Shown here: piece by piece, positions 4,378-8,913 of the stretch | Layout: the number at the start of each line of letters is the position of its first letter | Position numbering within the stretch: the first letter of the stretch is position 1 | NCBI GenBank assembly: GCA_015478675.1 | Contig: JADMIH010000158.1 | Location: 1-8,913, forward strand | Origin: Chloroflexota bacterium | GTDB taxonomy: Bacteria > Chloroflexota > Chloroflexia > QHBQ01 > JADMIH01 | Direction of reading: 5' to 3' | DNA: 8,913 bases | Translations under genes and position numbers: made by a program | Notes under the pieces: model-generated | The model's input: only the letters and a program-made list of their open reading frames with translations | What the model was told of the DNA's origin: nothing | Databases searched by the model: none

Positions 4378-7242
4378 CTACTGTATCTTATTGTACTCGG
4401 CTATGGCTTCCTGGTAGAGGCCCTGCTTCATATACAGGTCGCCCATCACCTGGTGGAAGCGGCTCTGACCGTGGAGAGTGGGGTCGAACTCCGCAAGCTC
4501 GTCGCCTATCATCTGCAAGATTGTCGGTGAGACATTACGCTGCTTCAATATCCGCCTGTACACTCTGAGAGCAGGATCGAAATCACCCGCCTGGGTGTAG
4601 GCAGCAGCAAGGGCCATGTGTGCACTTACATCATTCGGATTGTGCTCGATGATGTTCTGAAGCTCAACAAAGCTATCAAGCTCAGGTAGGGGGCCGGAGC
4701 TTAAGAGCTTACTGGGGAAAGTAATCGGCTGCTCATTTTCCTGTTGCGGTTGCATAGCTCTAACTGCCTGTCCGGACGTTTGGCGCTCCGTGTCATTGGC
4801 GGTTTTACTATTCATATCAGCGTTCTCCTTTTGTGGTTCTCTAAAGTCTAATTCCTGATAGTCATCTGAATGTCGCGCCGCAAAAGCAGAGCGAGCACCG
4901 TATCCACTGTTCATCACTCGCGCCTTATAGATACCCTCTGCCTGGCCTGTAGCATCTGCTCTGCTTTCTTCCTTCGCTGATACTGAAGGTTCAGAGAGGC
5001 TATCGGCCTCATTACGCTGCCGTGATGCCTGCACATCCTCAGCGCTCAACCAGCCTGTAGGCAATTCATCGCCGGCATCTTCAGCGTGCATAGTTGGCCT
5101 GTTGAAGATAGAAGTGTCGCTCTCATTACTGTCCCAGAAGTCCTCACCCAATTGCTCTTGCTGCTTTTGGGGTGCCGCAGCTTCAGCAAGTGGAGCTAGC
5201 TTTTTCGTACCTCGACCTTTAGTTGCTGCCGACGCATCATCAGTTGGATTGGGCAGGTCAGCAGGGTTCTCTTTCTCGGCAAGATGGATGTTTGTAAAGT
5301 CGAAGGGCGCAACATCAAGATCGGCCACCGTCAGGTTTTCGGTGCTGGTCATCCTGTCAGCATCAGCTGACGATAGAGAACCCGTCCGGCGGTCAACTGC
5401 ATCTAACGCCAGGCTGCTCGTAACCGTAGCAGTCCAGCCCGGCTTGCGCGTCTTATCCACAACGGTGGAAGGCTCGATCTTACCCGTTTTGTGCTTTCCA
5501 CCATTGGGTGAATTCTCAGCAGGACTTTCCTCTACGACCGGGGCGGCGGGCTGCGGGGCAAGAGCCTGCCCAACGGGGGTTGCTGCTTCGTTCTCTCTGC
5601 CTGCGTTGAAATCAAGGACGCCAGATATGGGGCTTGATATAGAGCCGCCGCCTATGACATCAGCCAGCGCTTCGAGATTGGCCGTCACCATCATAGGCTC
5701 GTGGTGCATGGGCAGGCCGCCCGTTAACTCTTGTGTGCTGAAGCCCAGGCCATCATCAATTTCCTCTAATCCCAGAAGCGAGAAATCGAATGGCTCGATC
5801 GGTGGGAGATCAGCAAAGCTCTGCTCTGCGGGCTGCTGGAAGGCGGGTGCCCTCTCCATTATAACAGTGGGCACAGTGGCGGGTACTTCAACTGCGGTTG
5901 TCGCCTTAGATGCAGCCTCTACGTACCCCTCGCCGGGTGTAACCTCCACCTCGGCGGCATCGCGCAACCAGAAAGGCAACTCGCCCCCCGCGCCTTCAAC
6001 GGTGGGGTTTAGACGCATCGGCGGCACGGCACTCGCCTCAGTGGGCGCATCCGGCGTTGTGCCTGTGACGCTGCCGGATGCGTCCGGCGCAAAGGCGTTC
6101 GCCATCTCCGCTACGGCGGGCATGAACTCCTCTACCTGCGCATCAGGGAGCGAGGCCATATCGAGAGAGGTGCCCCTGTCGAACATAAAGCTCTCAAACT
6201 CTATATCGTCGCCTCCAAAGCCGTGTGTCCCTTGTACCGGGGTCTGCTCTTCTCCAGCGCCGGATAGACTCACCTCGGAGAGTGATGCGCTAGCCGCAGA
6301 TGGCACTTCGTAAGTAGCAGGCTCCTGAGCTATCTGCCCCTCAGCGGCCATCAAAGGCTCAAAGGGCGTTACGCCAGGCTCAAGCTCTGACGCATCGAAA
6401 GCCTCTTGTGGAAGGGCTGTTTCTTCAACTATAAAGGGTGTGTATTCTACTGTGGTTTCAGAGACGTCGCCGGAGAGATAACCAGGCTCCTCCCTCTTTG
6501 TAGAGAGTTCGGAGGCAATCGGTGACATCTCTGAGACAGCTCGCGCTGCCCAGTCGGGCATAGTGCGCTCGTCTGCTTGCTCCTGGCTATCTACCGCCGG
6601 TGCAAAGTCGGCGGCGGGTGCAACACTATCCAAAGCATTCTTGCCTGCGCGCATGGCAATAAGCACAGCGCTGAAATCTTCTATACCGGCGAGCGAGCTG
6701 TCGCTCCAGGTTAGCGGCTGCTCAGCAGAGGGGGCATCACCGCCAGAAGATGCATCCGCCATCCCCAACCTTTGGGATAAGGGACCTGACATATTAGTCA
6801 GAGCTGTGCCCACAGGGCCTGTGCTCATGGGGCCCGCCACGCCCCGGCCAAGCCTCCCCTGGAGAGGTGTAGAAAGCGAATGGGAAAGCGCGCCTGAGTC
6901 GCGTACCGCAACGCCGTCGGTCTGGGGGGCGTTGCTTTCCTGAGGAGCTTCACCGGCTTGCATGTAGGCAGGCACGGCAGGCACTTGCACTTCCTCTCCC
7001 GTCACAGGGGAAGCGACAGAAGCCGCCTCTGATTCTCCGGCCTGCGATCCGTCGAGAGAAGACGGCGCGCTTTCGCTGCGCATGAGCTCTGCGTTATCTG
7101 ATGTAGCTTCGACAGGCTTTACCCCGGCATCTTCGCCCGCGTCGAACATGAACGCCTCGAACTCAATATCCTCGCCATTGAACCTCTGCGCGGGATCATC
7201 CTGCGAAACTTCACCGCTTTGCTGGCGCTTATCTTTGTTCAT
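4378..7242 (-). CDS. Large acidic, disordered protein with C-terminal TPR region
   Basis: A 954-residue protein of unknown function. Residues 1-850 are rich in Ala, Glu, Ser, Pro and Thr, almost free of Cys and probably disordered, with no signal peptide or membrane segment. Short motifs recur: RFNGEDIEFEAFMFD (20-34) and GFGGDDIEFESFMFD (341-355); PFDFSLLGLEEID (484-496) and PFDFTNIHLAE (646-656); and Trp motifs MPDWAARA (228), LPFWLRDA (422), LPTGWLSAED (727). Residues about 855-954 carry tetratricopeptide repeats (NDVSAHMALAAAYTQAGDFDPALRVYRRIL at 870-899; FHQVMGDLYMKQGLYQEAIAEYNKI at 929-953), with the protein ending on the last helix. TPRs bind partner proteins, so it may be a cytosolic scaffold (inference). 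AGGAGGG 8 bases before ATG 7242 fixes the start. It lies 164 bases downstream of sbcD with no clear promoter between, so cotranscription is possible. Confidence 0.85.
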   Translation of the reverse strand: MNKDKRQQSGEVSQDDPAQRFNGEDIEFEAFMFDAGEDAGVKPVEATSDNAELMRSESAPSSLDGSQAGESEAASVASPVTGEEVQVPAVPAYMQAGEAPQESNAPQTDGVAVRDSGALSHSLSTPLQGRLGRGVAGPMSTGPVGTALTNMSGPLSQRLGMADASSGGDAPSAEQPLTWSDSSLAGIEDFSAVLIAMRAGKNALDSVAPAADFAPAVDSQEQADERTMPDWAARAVSEMSPIASELSTKREEPGYLSGDVSETTVEYTPFIVEETALPQEAFDASELEPGVTPFEPLMAAEGQIAQEPATYEVPSAASASLSEVSLSGAGEEQTPVQGTHGFGGDDIEFESFMFDRGTSLDMASLPDAQVEEFMPAVAEMANAFAPDASGSVTGTTPDAPTEASAVPPMRLNPTVEGAGGELPFWLRDAAEVEVTPGEGYVEAASKATTAVEVPATVPTVIMERAPAFQQPAEQSFADLPPIEPFDFSLLGLEEIDDGLGFSTQELTGGLPMHHEPMMVTANLEALADVIGGGSISSPISGVLDFNAGRENEAATPVGQALAPQPAAPVVEESPAENSPNGGKHKTGKIEPSTVVDKTRKPGWTATVTSSLALDAVDRRTGSLSSADADRMTSTENLTVADLDVAPFDFTNIHLAEKENPADLPNPTDDASAATKGRGTKKLAPLAEAAAPQKQQEQLGEDFWDSNESDTSIFNRPTMHAEDAGDELPTGWLSAEDVQASRQRNEADSLSEPSVSAKEESRADATGQAEGIYKARVMNSGYGARSAFAARHSDDYQELDFREPQKENADMNSKTANDTERQTSGQAVRAMQPQQENEQPITFPSKLLSSGPLPELDSFVELQNIIEHNPNDVSAHMALAAAYTQAGDFDPALRVYRRILKQRNVSPTILQMIGDELAEFDPTLHGQSRFHQVMGDLYMKQGLYQEAIAEYNKIQ

Positions 7243-7406
7243 TATCCCGACCCTCCTAACAACCCTGCAATCTACGTAACTAACTCTATAGAGCTACACG
7301 TGTTACCTATCGTCTGCCACAGATTAGCAATCGCCCCGCAGGGTATATACCCAGGTTGCCCCTATTTTAGTGGAATGGAGGGGCGCCCCCAATAAAGTCT
7401 TATCCT
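7243..7406. promoter_or_regulatory. Palindrome-rich spacer between sbcD and the TPR gene
   Basis: The 164-base gap holds several perfect palindromes: TACGTA (7273-7278), CTCTATAGAG (7284-7293), ACACGTGT (7296-7303), GGGTATATACCC (7341-7352) and GGGGCGCCCC (7380-7389). No -35/-10 pair with good spacing and no T-run terminator was found. The palindromes may be operator sites for the TPR gene; this is only a suggestion. Confidence 0.3.
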
Positions 7407-8678
7407 TTAATCCCTAGCCTGAGATTTTTCCGTCTCTACTAGTGTTACATTTAGCTTGTCGTAATACTTCAAGAGTGTTTGTATGCGCTCTGGTGTAGCT
7501 TCGCGGTTTTCCAGGTATGCAGCTAATGCCTCTCTGGGACTCATCTGCTCAATCGCGCCGTCGCCCATGCGCTGACGGTGAGGCCGTTCCGAGTTGGTCA
7601 CTACTATCATGTAAGAGGGCCTCTTGGAGTAAAGAGAGCTTCGGATTTCGTCCTGCCTGAGATCGCGCTGGTGCTCAGGCGTCGTCTCAATAATAAGGCG
7701 CACCACCGCACCCTCTATTTCGACCTCGCGCTCTTCGATGCGACGCAGCACCTCTTCTGTAGGGAAATCGCAGGCCGCACTCACCTTGATAGTCAGGAAG
7801 CGACGCGCCCTTACTTCATGAAAGGTGTGCCGCACCTCACGCATGCCCTCCGCGCCCGGCTCGTCTATCTCTACAGATACAAAGCCCTTCTTCTCGCGCT
7901 CTTCGCCGAAATCTATCCTCTCCAGTGAGCCTGGATAGACCATAGTCGGCCTCTGAAGGCTCAAAACCTGGTACTTATGGATGTGCCCCAGCGCCACGTA
8001 GTCGAAATGCGGGTTAGCAACAACACTCTTCGGCAGCACCACGTCCTGGCCGAGCATGATGTCCTTCTCAGAAGAGAGCACCGCCCCCTGTACTGAGGCG
8101 TGCGCCGTCAATACTGTGGGCATAGACGGGTCGAGCTTTTTGGCCGAGTTATCAATAAAATTCTCTATCATCGCCAGCAGCTCACGATTGAGCGCGTCGG
8201 GGTCAAGGTTGCGCCGCTCTCGATCTCGCAGCAGGTAAGAGCGCGAAATCCAGGGTAGCGCCACTATCTGCAAAGGCCCGGCCCTGGTTTCTACTATGTG
8301 CGTGCCCGGCTGCTGGGCGATAGTGACTTGGGGCACGGCCAGTGTAGAATATATCTCTACGGTGTTGGCGCGCTGAAAGGCGTTGGGCACGTCATGATTG
8401 CCCACCAGTATAAAGGTAGGCATACCGGCGGCGGATAGCTTGTGAATAGACCTGGCGAACTCGCGCTGCACTGTGGGGGTAGGGTCACGGTTCTTGAATA
8501 TATCCCCCGCGATGAGAACCAGATGTACGTCGTTTTCCAGCGCCCAATCGAGAGCCTGGTTGAGCGACTTAAGGAAATCGCCCAGGCGCGATGAAAGGCC
8601 CGTCACGGGGTCAATGCGGCCATAGTTTTCCATGCCAAGATGGATATCGGCCAGATGTAAAATACGCAATGTCGGCAA
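7407..8678 (-). CDS. sbcD: DNA repair exonuclease SbcD/Mre11 family
   Basis: A 423-residue calcineurin-like metallophosphoesterase of the SbcD/Mre11 type. With the ATPase SbcC (Rad50) such enzymes open DNA hairpins and process double-strand ends with manganese. All metal and catalytic motifs are present: DIHLG (Asp11, His13), AGDIF (Asp59), GNHD (Asn94-His95), AHASV (His193) and GHIHKY (His232, His234). A C-terminal capping domain follows (about 285-370), and a tail (375-423) may hold SbcC-binding helices. The start is TTG 8678: an in-frame TAA at 8684-8682 rules out any earlier start, and GAGAGG stands 11 bases upstream. A start at TTG 8669 is less likely. A strong promoter lies at 8768-8796. 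sbcC normally follows sbcD, but here the next gene is the TPR protein, so the SbcC partner must be encoded elsewhere or be absent. Confidence 0.93.
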   Translation of the reverse strand: MPTLRILHLADIHLGMENYGRIDPVTGLSSRLGDFLKSLNQALDWALENDVHLVLIAGDIFKNRDPTPTVQREFARSIHKLSAAGMPTFILVGNHDVPNAFQRANTVEIYSTLAVPQVTIAQQPGTHIVETRAGPLQIVALPWISRSYLLRDRERRNLDPDALNRELLAMIENFIDNSAKKLDPSMPTVLTAHASVQGAVLSSEKDIMLGQDVVLPKSVVANPHFDYVALGHIHKYQVLSLQRPTMVYPGSLERIDFGEEREKKGFVSVEIDEPGAEGMREVRHTFHEVRARRFLTIKVSAACDFPTEEVLRRIEEREVEIEGAVVRLIIETTPEHQRDLRQDEIRSSLYSKRPSYMIVVTNSERPHRQRMGDGAIEQMSPREALAAYLENREATPERIQTLLKYYDKLNVTLVETEKSQARD

Positions 8679-8740
8679 AAGTTATGCGGCCTCTCAGGTG
8701 AGCAACAACAGCTATTTAGCTGAACCATAACCGATACGAC

Positions 8741-8759
8741 AGGCATGCGGAGCACGCCT
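8741..8759 (-). other. Hairpin at the 5' end of the sbcD message
   Basis: On the minus strand AGGCGUGC, loop UCC, GCAUGCCU forms an 8-bp stem including one G-U pair. It falls within the first bases after the predicted sbcD start point (near 8761). On the plus strand the same site has an A-C mismatch, so the minus-strand RNA is the better fold. It could stabilise or regulate the leader. Confidence 0.4.
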
Positions 8760-8767
8760 TTTTCCGG

Positions 8768-8796
8768 AGTATATCACCCACATTGTGGGGTGTCAA
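8768..8796 (-). promoter_or_regulatory. sbcD promoter with palindrome in the spacer
   Basis: A perfect -35 TTGACA (8796-8791), a 17-base spacer and -10 TATACT (8773-8768), the best housekeeping promoter in the window. The leader to TTG 8678 is about 80 bases. The spacer contains the inverted repeat CCCACA-T-TGTGGG (8777-8789), placed where a bound repressor would block RNA polymerase. Confidence 0.75.
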
Positions 8797-8806
8797 GCCT
8801 TACTTA

Positions 8807-8815
8807 TGGTACAAT
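8807..8815 (+). promoter_or_regulatory. Extended -10 of the dehydrogenase gene promoter
   Basis: TGG-TACAAT, an extended -10 with one mismatch to TATAAT. No -35 fits at 16-18 bases. Initiation near 8822 would give a leader of about 50 bases to the ATG at 8871. It is back-to-back with the sbcD promoter, with only ten bases between the sbcD -35 and this TGn motif. Confidence 0.45.
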
Positions 8816-8870
8816 AGGCATACCCAAAGTAGCTATATAGACTCGATACCGCTCCCATCAGGAGGATAAG

Positions 8871-8913
8871 ATGACACACCGAGTAACACTGATACCAGGA
8901 GACGGCATTGGCC
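8871..8913 (+). CDS. Isocitrate/isopropylmalate dehydrogenase family protein, N terminus only
   Basis: Fourteen codons before the window ends give MTHRVTLIPGDGIG. The opening strand and LIPGDGIG loop are the hallmark start of the beta-decarboxylating dehydrogenases: isocitrate, 3-isopropylmalate and tartrate dehydrogenases, which oxidise a 2-hydroxyacid with NAD(P). AGGAGG at 8860-8865, five bases before the ATG, fixes the start. Isocitrate dehydrogenase is the most common match for this opening, but the visible part cannot separate it from LeuB, so no symbol is given. Confidence 0.8.
   Translation, partial: MTHRVTLIPGDGIG

Noticed and set aside
5102..6313. Open frame of 403 codons opposite the TPR protein gene
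   Set aside because: Low-complexity Ser/Ala-rich translation, no ribosome site; a composition shadow of the well-supported minus-strand gene.
8741..8764. Rho-independent terminator on the plus strand
   Set aside because: A stem with T-run exists, but no plus-strand gene ends here; the fold is better on the minus strand as an sbcD leader hairpin.
1..8913. CRISPR arrays, tRNA or rRNA genes
   Set aside because: No regularly spaced repeats, cloverleaf arms or rRNA-like segments were seen on either strand by eye.

Overview
The window looks like chromosomal DNA from a GC-rich bacterium, most plausibly a member of the Chloroflexota (Ktedonobacteria-like). This is inferred from gene flavour: a secG followed by a family 5 solute-binding protein, a very large acidic linker protein with a C-terminal TPR region, and a C-rich/G-rich dispersed palindrome (CCCAACCCCCTCTCCC). 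Frequent GTG/TTG starts with AAGGAG-type ribosome sites and TGn-TATAAT promoters are also present. No marker gene fixes the taxonomy.

Layout. Almost everything reads leftward (minus strand). Positions 1-300 hold no convincing gene, only a rho-independent terminator (237-260) and an outward-facing extended -10 (204-212). Positions 301-1317 form a two-gene minus operon. Its first gene (1317-1072) is an 81-residue glutaredoxin/thioredoxin-fold protein whose catalytic CGPC motif is written TGA-Gly-Pro-Cys. The in-frame TGA falls exactly where the attacking cysteine should be, and a hairpin resembling a bacterial SECIS follows it. I read this as a selenocysteine-containing redoxin (UGPC) that ordinary gene calling splits or misses. 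Its partner (1029-301) is a Crp/Fnr-family regulator. A small membrane protein (1491-1715) diverges from this operon.

A bidirectional terminator (1734-1766) separates it from secG (3855-3613) and a family 5 peptide-type solute-binding protein (3537-1792), which share a promoter at 3926-3954. Just upstream lies a 126-bp non-autonomous mobile element (3969-4094) with 24-bp inverted ends, internal hairpins and an 8-9 bp target duplication. Further right are a 954-residue disordered protein ending in TPRs (7242-4378) and an SbcD/Mre11-type nuclease (8678-7407). A compact intergenic region with a strong sbcD promoter then leads into the first 14 codons of an isocitrate/isopropylmalate dehydrogenase-family gene on the plus strand.

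The part most worth following is 1072-1357: a candidate selenoprotein co-transcribed with a putative redox or effector-sensing regulator. Whether UGA is decoded as selenocysteine depends on SelA/SelB/SelC/SelD elsewhere in the genome, which cannot be seen here.
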